In this document: positions 8,867 through 17,230 of the stretch, piece by piece
How the letters are laid out: every line of letters starts with the position of its first letter
Position numbering within the stretch: position 1 is the first letter of the stretch
Assembly (NCBI GenBank): GCA_963970005.1
Contig: CAXAMN010028917.1
Location: 473,015 to 537,014 of the forward strand
Origin: Durusdinium trenchii
Lineage: Eukaryota; Sar; Dinophyceae; Suessiales; Symbiodiniaceae
DNA: 64,000 bases
Direction: 5' to 3'
The notes under the pieces: generated by a model
Database searches by the model: none
The model's input: only the letters and a program-made list of their open reading frames with translations
Told to the model about the DNA's origin: nothing
Made by a program: the position numbers and the translations under genes

Positions 8867-11800
8867 TCCAAGCAACACGTTGTCCAGTAAACATCAGGTC
8901 ATTAGTGTCCTCATGTCCAATCTTAAACTGTGACTTCACAATCTCCTTGAACTGTTTCAAAAAGATATCATTACCTGTCACAAAAAGATCATCAACATGT
9001 AAACAACACATACCAATGGGTGACCTATTCTTAGAATTACTGCCATGCACAGGGTCCATAAAATGCTCAAGCAACTCTTCCACAACGTCAGGTGTAAGCT
9101 GAGGCGTTTGTGTCACAGTATACGTATGTTCTACAGGAAGGAAAAGACTGACAAGCGTTTCAGCTTCTTCCTCTAACGTCACTGTATTCTTCTCGTTTCG
9201 GATATCCTTGTTTGTCTCGAGAAGCCACCAAACACCTTTACGCTTAACTATTGAAGTCCGAAAACAAAAACGTGAACGCGAATACGTAGGTTCGGGAGTG
9301 CGAAGAGCTTTAGCGCGATACGCAACTTGAGCATGGCCATTTGCATATTGATGCCAACCTGCCTTGTGCTCTACAGAGTCAAGGAAATTCTGGAGTTCCT
9401 GATCTATCACAGGAGTCCATTTTCCATCCTCTACCTTAAGCTGTTTACGCGTCACCATCTTCTCCGACCTATTTCCGTAACACACCGAAAACAGACGTTC
9501 TTCACAGAGAAAAGACCTACGAACTTCCTCCGCTGTGTCGTGGAATTCGTTCGGCGGCGCACCTGCTACGTAGAAGGAGACTGGTTCCGGTTCGGCTGGC
9601 ATCTCCTCTGACGAGTAGTTCACAGCCTTAGGAACCTTCAAACATCCGGAGTAGCAGACGTACGTGCACCGATCGGCTCGAGTCAGAACTAATCCGAGTG
9701 AGTGCAAAAACTTGTCGAGTCGATTCCACCAGCGACGAGGCGCGTCGCTCAATCCGTACACCGAACGGGTGCACAATCCGACGAGATACGGCGGCAATCC
9801 GATGTCAGTCGGAAGTTGAACGTGAATAACGCGTCGCTCGAGGTCGTAGAGTTCCCCCTGAAGAAAGGCAGTTTTCAAGTCGATGTGCAACAGGTCCCAA
9901 AAAGAAGAGGCTGCATGCTGACATGCTACGCGAAAACCATACCTGGTCGCGGTTGGCGAGTCCGTCTGGAGGTCCCATTTCTGGGCATCTTGGAAGCCTC
10001 GACAGACCCATCTGGCCTTAAACTTCTTAAAATTACCATCTTTGTCAATCTTGATGGTCAGGACCCATCGACCGGTAACATAGTTATCGATCTTGTGCTT
10101 TCTTCGGTCACGATATTTCATCGCAGTAAAATCTAAAAAGCTGCGAAACTCCTCTAGTTTAGCTTGCTTGATCTCTTTCGCATACTTCCGGAGCACTTCT
10201 GGAGTAATCACACTCTCTGCCTTCGGCGTCTTCTTAGCTGTTGTCTTCGCAAGATACTGGCAGAATTGTGAAAAGCCCTTCGGATCATACGAGTTAAAAC
10301 TCGGAGGAGCTTGGTTCGGACCTACGACGCAGACATCCATATCGTCAAAACTAACAAAAAGATTTTTCTCATCGTCCAGATCCTTGTCTGGATCCTTCTC
10401 AAAACCTTTCACATCTTCTTCATCAAAAATACGTTCTGAGTCGGTCTCATTCGAATCAGTCGTCTGATTGTCGTCATCTCCGATTGTGCTCGGAGGCACT
10501 GGAATGTCGGTCGCTTGTGGCTGATTCGAACTTGATGCTGTCGGATTCTCCGAATGTCCAGGAAAGAAACTTGTCGGAACAGACTTCGGAGGTGCCGGAA
10601 TCGGTTCGTCATGTCCCGGTAACTGAACCTTAGAACGTTTAACCTGAAACTTCACCTTCGCTTTTGGCAAAGCATCAGTTGAGTCCACAGAAAGCTTCCG
10701 CGTGTGCTTGCTGTGACGTTCACGATTCTCCGGAACATATGGTTCTGGCTCCGGCGTGTTCGAATCGGGCGACGGAACAAACGGATGAACTGGATCCGTA
10801 TCGATCGGAAAACCTGTCGGCGGTTGACCTGGATCATCTGGCGGACGGGATTCACTCGTAATCTCCGGCATTGCCTCTTCCGGATCGCTTGATGGATATC
10901 CGAGTTGCTCCAAAGGAACATCGGGATTTCCGAACTGATTCGGAACAGCTGCGGAACCTGTCGGAGGTGGTCCCGGAGGTTGTCCACCAGGCGGATACAT
11001 ATCTTCATCATCTGGATCAAAATACTGCTGTTCCCCCGAGACTGGAATTGGCTCATAAGCCATATCATCATCCATCGGTGGTCCGTAGTCTGGAGGTTGA
11101 TCCCTTGGATCCTCTAGAGCTACTTCATCAGGAGTCACAACGCGCTTCACGGCGCCTGTCGTCTCTGCTTCGAAAACTATCATACTCCAATGATCTACTA
11201 AAAGCTGTTCATGATGAGGAGACAGTTGTGACACAAACATAAAGAAAACCTGATGGTATTTTCCTGGCTTCCACATAATCAACACTGCATCATCTTCAGA
11301 GTTGAAGAGAGGATGCACTCTACCAAAAGTACCACGATAAACCTTACATTTCTCAAAATACATCTGTGGCAATGTTCTTCGTCTTATCTCCTTCAGGCCT
11401 GGAATCAATGACACAATTCGAGAATCAGAGGATGTTGTCACATCAAACTCTGATCTCTGAGGTAGTGCATCTACCTGCCTCAAGGTTCTGATCAGTTCAG
11501 TAGTAGTGAACCTTTGTGGTAGTATATGTCGAAGTGGAACCGGAATTTCCGTCGTCTCTTCCGTTCTTACGGAATTCAACAGAATTGACTGATGAGCTTC
11601 TCTCTCTAACAAAAGAGCTGTTCCACACAAACTTCCAGAATCAAAATTTTCCAGAAGATCTTCAATAAGGAAACTCTGACGTGTATCAGAAGTCTCACTA
11701 TAAGGAAGGAAACGATTCATCTCAACCAAAAATGAAAATGGAAACTTCTTCCAGTCAGGATCCTTGAAGTACTGGTTGCTTCTAGTGGCTTGCACTGTTT

Positions 11801-14800
11801 TAGCTTGGAAGGAACAGTCACCAATACCTTTCCATCCTTGGCAGGATGCATAGGAATGGAAAACTGTCACGTAACTAATTCCCTTAGGACAATAGCAAAA
11901 ACAATTCATATCCACATCAAAGTTAAAAACCGGATTCTTCAAAGAAGAAATGAACTTCTGCAAAAACAAACACAACTTGTTTCCTTTGGGAACAGTCACA
12001 AACACATGTTTCTTCCTTCTCAACTGCCACTCAATCACATTACAACATAGCAACCAAATAGAAGCTCTGTTTTGTTTAGGAGAAGGGTTGTTGATCACTA
12101 CACAGTGGGGCTGCAATCTCTCAAGTTGCTGCCAAATACCATCTTGACCCTTCAGAGTGGAAAAGTTGTATCCTGCCTTGAAATCCATAGGAGATGCAAC
12201 TCTAACACCATTCCTTGAAAGGAACCAGGATAAACTGTTTCCATGAAGTAACTCAACAACATCAGGATGATCATCATTACAAAAGAAAAAGGACTGTTCT
12301 CCAAATTCGGCATCAACATACAGTTCGTGATCTTCACGTAAGTTCTCCGGATTCTCATCGTCTAATGCCGGTATGGAGACATCATGCCACTCATCGTGAT
12401 CGCGTCTAACCTTTGACTGATTCACACGTACCACTGCCTTACCAGTGTTGGCTTGGACCATAGCTCCTTCTTGTCCAAGTACTGTGGCACGAACCCAACG
12501 TCCTTTATCCTTGAACTTTGATGAATCCTGAGTCCAAACAAAAACCTTCTCTCCTTGGAAATAGGGACCGTCACTTGGCATAGTCCTTCTTGCAAGATCT
12601 GCTCGAAGGTCCTGAGCTTGTCGTGCTTCTTGATGAGCTCTCAAAGCCACACGTTGTAGTTCCAGATTTGTACGATCTTGTGCGGCTGCATTAGCTGACA
12701 ATTGCTCAGGGCTTGCGGTCTCAAGGTCAAAAAGGTCTGGTGGACGTCTTCCAGTTGCTATCTCTATTGGTGAATATCCACTGATAGTCAACTGACAATT
12801 TCTTGCCCAAACTACCTTCTTAACCACTTCTCTGACCGTAACACCACGAAAACGTGGGTCATCCAGATCTACTTTCATAACATGCCACATACGTTTGAAC
12901 AAACGTACGGCTGTCTCTGCTCGGTTCGGCCAAGGAGTTCTTGGCCCACAAGGACATTGTTGTATACCATGGGACCTGTAGTATTCAACAAAAGCATCTG
13001 TGAAAAAGGCTTCGTCTCCTACGATGGCCTTCGGAACACAGTTGTTCTCATCAGACCATTGCCTCAATGCTTGGATGGTGGTTTGATCTATGAGGTCTTT
13101 CTGTGCCGTAGCCCAGAGAAGATTTGTGGCACCATCAAGAACAAGTAGAATGATATACTTGTTCTTGTGAAGTTCAACCTCACAATGATCAGCAAAAACA
13201 ACATCACCAAAACATGAAGCTCTAATACCGGAGACTCTGGCTCGTGGCGGAGGTGCCACTGAAGTGTTACAAACACGGCAGTTCCTGACAACTGATTCAT
13301 ACTTCTCTAAAACAGAGTCAGGAAGCCTCAACATAGAAACACGCCTACGAAACTGAGTAGGACTCATATGGTAGTGCTTCACATGAAGCTTGTAAAGCTC
13401 TACCTTGTCCTCTAGTCTCTGCAACATCTTCCTATATGCCGGTGTCATTACAACAACTTCACTACCAGGTAATGGGATTGAAATCCACCTAGGCTCAAGA
13501 GCGCCATCACCTGGTTCAAGTGGTTCATGTTTATCACTTAATGGTCCTTTTGATGCTTTAGGAATTTCTACAAGTTCACCTTCTGGCCTCTCAGGTGGTT
13601 CTGAGGGAGTATACTCCTCAAGATCATCACCCTTTAAATCATGTGGAGGCTCAGATGGTTTCAACTTGTGTCCCTTCCAAAATGGATCATAACCCTTGGA
13701 GGTATACCGAAACTTTGGCGGCGCAGGCTTTTCCGCGGCACTGGATGGTACACCTTCCTTCTCTGAAGAGAAGCCTGGTTCCCTGTCCTTTGCAATGGGA
13801 ACCTTCTCTGAGGAGGAGCGCACCACTGCATCGGGATCACCAATGCCACGGTGCTCAATGCCAGCCTTCCTGATCTTTAGATCTGGAATTTTGGCATCTG
13901 GCTTGAACTTAAAAATTGTTCTACCACGCCATTCATAGCCAATTTGTAGGTCCTTCCATTTTGCCTTGCGCCAATCATCTAGCTTCCTGATTTCTTCTCC
14001 TCCTTCTTTCTTCTTGATGATTGTCAGTCGCAAGTCTTCCAGCAAATCAGTGTCTACAGGACAGGACTTAGTTGCTGGGAAAAGAATTTTCCTGTAATCC
14101 TTGTGGCGACGTGTCAGTTCTCTCTTATGAACATCTACTTCCCAGTAGTCAACCACAGGATATGCATGCTCAGCTTCATCTCCATCACTATCGTGATCAA
14201 CAGAAATATGGCCATATTCATAGTGAGTGAAGTGAGAGTAAAAACTCTTCTCACGCCGAGCCTGCAAACGCACGTCAGACAAATACCATGCAATATCTTG
14301 GAAGTCCAAAACAAGATGAGTACTGGCTGCAACCTTCAACTCCAAATGTTTGATACCAAGAGGCACCGATGTCAGATAAGCATGTTGAGGTGTCAGCCTG
14401 AGTTCAAAACCTAAGTTTCTCATCTGTGGCAAGCTCATAAGCAAAGGGACTTCTCCTTCTTCTACTATGTCGAACTCTGTATTGTGGATCGCCCATGCGC
14501 GATCATACATGTAAATCACCAGTTTCTGAGAGCAAGTAGCCTTCTGAGAATTGGCAAAGTAAAACTTGCTCTTGGTAGCCTCAAAAGAGTACCATAGTCC
14601 ACAATTTGGGTGACTGTCGACATAGTTACAAAAATAATCGACTGCACGCCTTGATCCCATAGCTCTAGTGCATCCAATGTCCAGGATTGCAATAGTTGGC
14701 GGGAAGCGTTTCTCAGTCAAAAATGAAATGGCCTGCATCTCTTTCACTTCTTCCTCAGCGCTCATAAGCGCAAAGCCATCAGGAGCATTTGTGAGCATCT

Positions 14801-16454
14801 CCTTTGACAAAGAGTACCTCACATGGGCACTCATGCCATCGAAGATCATCTCACCATTGTTGACCTTACAGTCAGCTTCATCTTGACATGAGGTCATCAT
14901 GCCTGACAGCAAGTTCACCTCACTGTCATGGACTTCAGCTGCTGTTGTCACACAATGCGCAAAGAAACCTTGGTGGCTTCCTGATGCTTGTGAAGATCTT
15001 GAAGGTGCAGGCAAAGAACGTGGCTGTTGTTGATTTGCATAGTTTGCATCTTGTTTGCCATCTCCTTTATCTTTTCCTTTTCCTTTCTTGCCTTTTCTCT
15101 TGCCTTTCCCTTTTCCTTTGTGGGAAAACCATGCTTCTTCAAGCTGTTGCCAAAAGTCATAGGCATCTTCATGTTCTCCTTGAAGATAGTCATTTATATC
15201 TTCGGCAAGAATGGCATCATATGCTACTTGGTTTGACTCCCAAGTGTCCTCATAAGGATTCTCTTCAAAATACTCATCTGGATAAGTTGGCGGTTGCTCA
15301 TCAGCATAGTGGCCTTTACCTCGTCTCTTTCCTCCTTTTCCTTTTCCACGAGGTCTGAAGAATCTGCGGCCTGATCTTCCCTTGCCTTTTCCTTTTCTTC
15401 TTCCTTTTCCTTTGCCTTTTCTGGCTCTTCTTCCTTGGAATCTCCTCTGGAACCAAGAGAAATTCTGTTCATCATATACCCGGAAAACATCGTCCAGGGC
15501 ATCAAGAAATCCTTCTGTTCCATCTTCTTCATCTTCGGCCCAATAGCCATATGTACCATCGAGTTCTCCTTCTTCCAACACGAGGAATGATCTTCTACCT
15601 CCAGCACCTGTCGGTTGCATCAAAGGATTGTCTACTGAAGTCTTTGTCGTGCAGAACATCTCAATGAAAACTGTCCTCAACTCTGTTGTGGTGTATTGCT
15701 GCAGGATCCTACCACGATGAGTCATCAAAGAGGTCAAAGTGTTCCTCTGGTCCTGAGACAAACCTGCAAGTGACAGCATGAGTAAGGCAATAAGATTTTC
15801 TCCCAAAGGAAAATCATTCTCATGAAGAGTTCTCAGATTGCCATTGATATTCTGCATGATTTCCTGAATTCTTTCCTGTGTTGGAGCTACTCCATTCATC
15901 ATTGCATCAGCTTGCATCTGAGCTTGTACCTGAGGATGTGCTTGTGTGACTGGCTCCAAAATGTCCATCCAACTGCTCATAAGCCTTTGGATTAGAATCT
16001 GAAATCTTGTCATCCACTTCATCATGTCAGCTGCTCCTCGATTGAAACGCACGAATTGCATAAACCTATACAGGAATACATTTGTTGCTCCTTTCACAAA
16101 GTATGGTCGTAGTACTCGTTTGAAATAATCTACTCCAGCTCCTGGTGGATCATTCATCTTCAATGCATCTCTGTCTAAAACACGTTTGTATACAGCTGCT
16201 TCTCCTTCTAATCTGTTCCTTAATGCTGGTCCTCTCTTCTCATCCTCCAGCTCGGTGATATCACACCAATCGTCTATGGCATCCTCATAGGAAAACCATG
16301 AAGTCTTTCCATCATAGGATGGGGGCACCTTTGTAGTGACCTGTGTTGTCATTGCTATAGCTGCTGGTTCTCTTCGCACATGCCTATTCACATAGGCTGC
16401 TGGCTCATAAGCCACATCCGCATCAGGCTCTTCCCAGTCGTCTATCCAATCCAT
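8793..16454 (-). CDS. copia gag-pol polyprotein with extra domains
   Basis: 2553 aa, one uninterrupted frame. Gag: residues about 45-330 (SWFSYEDAIDDW, YFVKGATNVFLYRF), then two KGKGKG-rich basic patches (about 340-370 and 445-470) in place of a CCHC knuckle. Protease: ILDIGCTRAMGS near 595. Integrase: HVKHYHMS...CRVC (1024-1060) and a DDE set at FADHCEV (about 1089), GDEAFF (about 1146) and NRAETAV (about 1177), then a small barrel-like domain. A methyltransferase-like segment lies at about 1395-1440, then a proline-rich linker (about 1780-1990). RT: ARWVCRGFQD, DLKTAFLQGE, YGLSDAPRRWW and CLHVDDLF (about 2487). The frame is open upstream to 16499 but lacks an ATG there; ATG 16454 (MDWIDDWEE) is the first. 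It ends by running into a stop where RNase H begins in the +1 frame. Confidence 0.92.
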   Translation of the reverse strand: MDWIDDWEEPDADVAYEPAAYVNRHVRREPAAIAMTTQVTTKVPPSYDGKTSWFSYEDAIDDWCDITELEDEKRGPALRNRLEGEAAVYKRVLDRDALKMNDPPGAGVDYFKRVLRPYFVKGATNVFLYRFMQFVRFNRGAADMMKWMTRFQILIQRLMSSWMDILEPVTQAHPQVQAQMQADAMMNGVAPTQERIQEIMQNINGNLRTLHENDFPLGENLIALLMLSLAGLSQDQRNTLTSLMTHRGRILQQYTTTELRTVFIEMFCTTKTSVDNPLMQPTGAGGRRSFLVLEEGELDGTYGYWAEDEEDGTEGFLDALDDVFRVYDEQNFSWFQRRFQGRRARKGKGKGRRKGKGKGRSGRRFFRPRGKGKGGKRRGKGHYADEQPPTYPDEYFEENPYEDTWESNQVAYDAILAEDINDYLQGEHEDAYDFWQQLEEAWFSHKGKGKGKRKGKKGKGKDKGDGKQDANYANQQQPRSLPAPSRSSQASGSHQGFFAHCVTTAAEVHDSEVNLLSGMMTSCQDEADCKVNNGEMIFDGMSAHVRYSLSKEMLTNAPDGFALMSAEEEVKEMQAISFLTEKRFPPTIAILDIGCTRAMGSRRAVDYFCNYVDSHPNCGLWYSFEATKSKFYFANSQKATCSQKLVIYMYDRAWAIHNTEFDIVEEGEVPLLMSLPQMRNLGFELRLTPQHAYLTSVPLGIKHLELKVAASTHLVLDFQDIAWYLSDVRLQARREKSFYSHFTHYEYGHISVDHDSDGDEAEHAYPVVDYWEVDVHKRELTRRHKDYRKILFPATKSCPVDTDLLEDLRLTIIKKKEGGEEIRKLDDWRKAKWKDLQIGYEWRGRTIFKFKPDAKIPDLKIRKAGIEHRGIGDPDAVVRSSSEKVPIAKDREPGFSSEKEGVPSSAAEKPAPPKFRYTSKGYDPFWKGHKLKPSEPPHDLKGDDLEEYTPSEPPERPEGELVEIPKASKGPLSDKHEPLEPGDGALEPRWISIPLPGSEVVVMTPAYRKMLQRLEDKVELYKLHVKHYHMSPTQFRRRVSMLRLPDSVLEKYESVVRNCRVCNTSVAPPPRARVSGIRASCFGDVVFADHCEVELHKNKYIILLVLDGATNLLWATAQKDLIDQTTIQALRQWSDENNCVPKAIVGDEAFFTDAFVEYYRSHGIQQCPCGPRTPWPNRAETAVRLFKRMWHVMKVDLDDPRFRGVTVREVVKKVVWARNCQLTISGYSPIEIATGRRPPDLFDLETASPEQLSANAAAQDRTNLELQRVALRAHQEARQAQDLRADLARRTMPSDGPYFQGEKVFVWTQDSSKFKDKGRWVRATVLGQEGAMVQANTGKAVVRVNQSKVRRDHDEWHDVSIPALDDENPENLREDHELYVDAEFGEQSFFFCNDDHPDVVELLHGNSLSWFLSRNGVRVASPMDFKAGYNFSTLKGQDGIWQQLERLQPHCVVINNPSPKQNRASIWLLCCNVIEWQLRRKKHVFVTVPKGNKLCLFLQKFISSLKNPVFNFDVDMNCFCYCPKGISYVTVFHSYASCQGWKGIGDCSFQAKTVQATRSNQYFKDPDWKKFPFSFLVEMNRFLPYSETSDTRQSFLIEDLLENFDSGSLCGTALLLEREAHQSILLNSVRTEETTEIPVPLRHILPQRFTTTELIRTLRQVDALPQRSEFDVTTSSDSRIVSLIPGLKEIRRRTLPQMYFEKCKVYRGTFGRVHPLFNSEDDAVLIMWKPGKYHQVFFMFVSQLSPHHEQLLVDHWSMIVFEAETTGAVKRVVTPDEVALEDPRDQPPDYGPPMDDDMAYEPIPVSGEQQYFDPDDEDMYPPGGQPPGPPPTGSAAVPNQFGNPDVPLEQLGYPSSDPEEAMPEITSESRPPDDPGQPPTGFPIDTDPVHPFVPSPDSNTPEPEPYVPENRERHSKHTRKLSVDSTDALPKAKVKFQVKRSKVQLPGHDEPIPAPPKSVPTSFFPGHSENPTASSSNQPQATDIPVPPSTIGDDDNQTTDSNETDSERIFDEEDVKGFEKDPDKDLDDEKNLFVSFDDMDVCVVGPNQAPPSFNSYDPKGFSQFCQYLAKTTAKKTPKAESVITPEVLRKYAKEIKQAKLEEFRSFLDFTAMKYRDRRKHKIDNYVTGRWVLTIKIDKDGNFKKFKARWVCRGFQDAQKWDLQTDSPTATRYGFRVACQHAASSFWDLLHIDLKTAFLQGELYDLERRVIHVQLPTDIGLPPYLVGLCTRSVYGLSDAPRRWWNRLDKFLHSLGLVLTRADRCTYVCYSGCLKVPKAVNYSSEEMPAEPEPVSFYVAGAPPNEFHDTAEEVRRSFLCEERLFSVCYGNRSEKMVTRKQLKVEDGKWTPVIDQELQNFLDSVEHKAGWHQYANGHAQVAYRAKALRTPEPTYSRSRFCFRTSIVKRKGVWWLLETNKDIRNEKNTVTLEEEAETLVSLFLPVEHTYTVTQTPQLTPDVVEELLEHFMDPVHGSNSKNRSPIGMCCLHVDDLFVTGNDIFLKQFKEIVKSQFKIGHEDTNDLMFTGQRVAWKMQEKTKKEGVYLSRAIPLCSRID
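12090..12290 (-). other. methyltransferase-like segment inside gag-pol, degenerate
   Basis: Between integrase and RT the polyprotein reads DVVELLHGN, then SPMDFKAGYNFST, then PHCVVINNPSP. The spacing and pattern resemble motif I (xxELFxG), the acidic strand-2 motif and motif IV of Rossmann-fold cytosine methyltransferases. The equivalent in element 2 has a better motif IV (PVCGPWS) and an ENP motif. Here the motif IV cysteine is absent, so activity is unlikely. Confidence 0.5.
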
Positions 16455-16493
16455 GGCCGTTTGCCTAAAAGCAAGTCTATGCCTAGGAAAGGA

Positions 16494-16504
16494 GCTCACC
16501 TGGG
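16494..16504 (-). promoter_or_regulatory. candidate major splice donor in element 1 leader
   Basis: CCCAG|GTGAGC on the minus strand, with the exon ending at 16500. It lies 20 bases beyond the primer-binding site and 45 bases before the gag ATG, the position of the major splice donor in retroviruses. The same CCAG|GTGAGCTCC occurs at the same place in element 4. Confidence 0.5.
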
Positions 16505-16519
16505 TCTTCCAGGATCACT

Positions 16520-16531
16520 GCTCCGCTACCA
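16520..16531 (-). other. primer-binding site, element 1
   Basis: TGGTAGCGGAGC on the minus strand, one base inside the 5' LTR. It is complementary to a 3' end reading GCTCCGCTACCA, close to eukaryotic initiator-Met tRNA ends, the usual primer of copia elements. The same 12-mer occurs in elements 2, 3 and 4. Confidence 0.85.
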
Positions 16532-16532
16532 C

Positions 16533-16687
16533 TGAAAGAGTGACTAGGGCGTACACGGTTGAGGCGCAGACCGCTAGTGTCTTTTCAGACGCAGAGTCTC
16601 ATCCTCTTGAGCCTTATGGCAGTCAAGCATGGACACACTAGATAGGCCACTGGGGTGGAACCTATACAAGTAGGCCTCTACCTTTCA
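16533..16687 (-). repeat. element 1 5' LTR
   Basis: 155 bp with TGAAAG...CTTTCA inverted ends, about 94% identical to 1293-1446. The primer-binding site lies one base from its inner edge, which fixes the element on the minus strand. Confidence 0.92.
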
Positions 16688-16849
16688 CGGGGGTGAGGCG
16701 CCAGCGGCGTAGGGTGATATATCACGGCAAGGGGGGAGGGCCTGGCCCCCCCCCCTTAGTGTGATATATCAAGCTTTAGGGCACACAGCTCATCCCACTG
16801 CCAATTGCTAAAGCAAAGAAGAACTCAGCTAGCATGCTAGCTTTCGCGA
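16688..16849. other. right flank of element 1 with paired palindromes and a G/C hairpin
   Basis: No gene. TGATATATCA occurs at 16715-16724 and 16762-16771; between them GGGGGGAGGGCC and GGCCCCCCCCCC can fold on each other. GCTAGCTTTCG at 16836-16846 is the inverse of 363-373. Confidence 0.7.
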
Positions 16850-16950
16850 TGAAAGCAAGCGGCTTTTCTCAGTCTTGAGCCAAATGTATCAGTCATGTAT
16901 GTACATAAGGTGTGAGACCATACAGAGGTTAGTTCTAGGAAAAGGAAACA
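16850..16950 (-). repeat. element 2 3' LTR, inner half
   Basis: Starts TGAAAGCAAGCGGC, ends GGAAACA, and matches 33326-33427 with few changes. With 258-340 it rebuilds the order of a complete LTR. On the minus strand it contains CATTTGGCTCAAG (16874-16886). Confidence 0.82.
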
Positions 16951-17230
16951 CAAAACAGACACAATTTTCCTAACCTCTGTGCGTGAAATTGCCTTGGTCG
17001 ATAATTGACACAAGGAACACTTATAAATATCAAATTCTCTTTTTCAAGAATTCTTAGTTGTCGGTCTTCTATGCACAGGAAGGTATCTACAGATCCTAAC
17101 GAAGGTGAGACCGAATGCATCGAATGCTTCTGTTCAAGTTCTTACGCATCGGAACTGCCAGTTGCGGCTGAGTGCACGTGCTAAATCGTCACTTGCAGAG
17201 GATAATGCCAGCTTTGGTCATTTCCACCAA
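16951..17230 (-). other. element 2 3' untranslated region
   Basis: No credible coding. An inverted repeat pairs 16923-16943 (with a 5-base bulge) with TTTTCCTAACCTCTG at 16965-16979, across the LTR edge. Confidence 0.45.

Larger units (their letters stand above)
1293..16687 (-). mobile_element. copia element 1 with accessory RNA-processing genes
   Basis: A 15.4-kb minus-strand LTR retrotransposon. In transcription order: 5' LTR (16687-16533), primer-binding site, leader with splice donor, gag-pol (16454-8793), RNase H frame (to 7916), a Tpt1-like protein (7712-6513), a 1315-aa protein with an EEP domain (6622-2675) and its frame-shifted tail (to 2386), about 0.9 kb without a gene, then the 3' LTR (1446-1293). 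LTR ends are TGAAAG...CTTTCA and the two copies are about 94% identical by eye. Flanks are G runs (GGGGG left, CGGGG right), compatible with a 4-5 bp target duplication. Copia elements are usually about 5 kb; the extra length comes from a domain between integrase and RT, a proline-rich linker and the accessory genes. Confidence 0.88.

Noticed and set aside
9702-10136. Plus-strand frames opposite gag-pol of element 1 (for example 144 codons)
   Set aside because: Antisense shadows of the intact minus-strand polyprotein with no domain.
16455-16499. gag-pol start at 16499
   Set aside because: The codon there is GTG and lies on the splice-donor-like site; the first ATG is 16454 (MDWIDDWEE).
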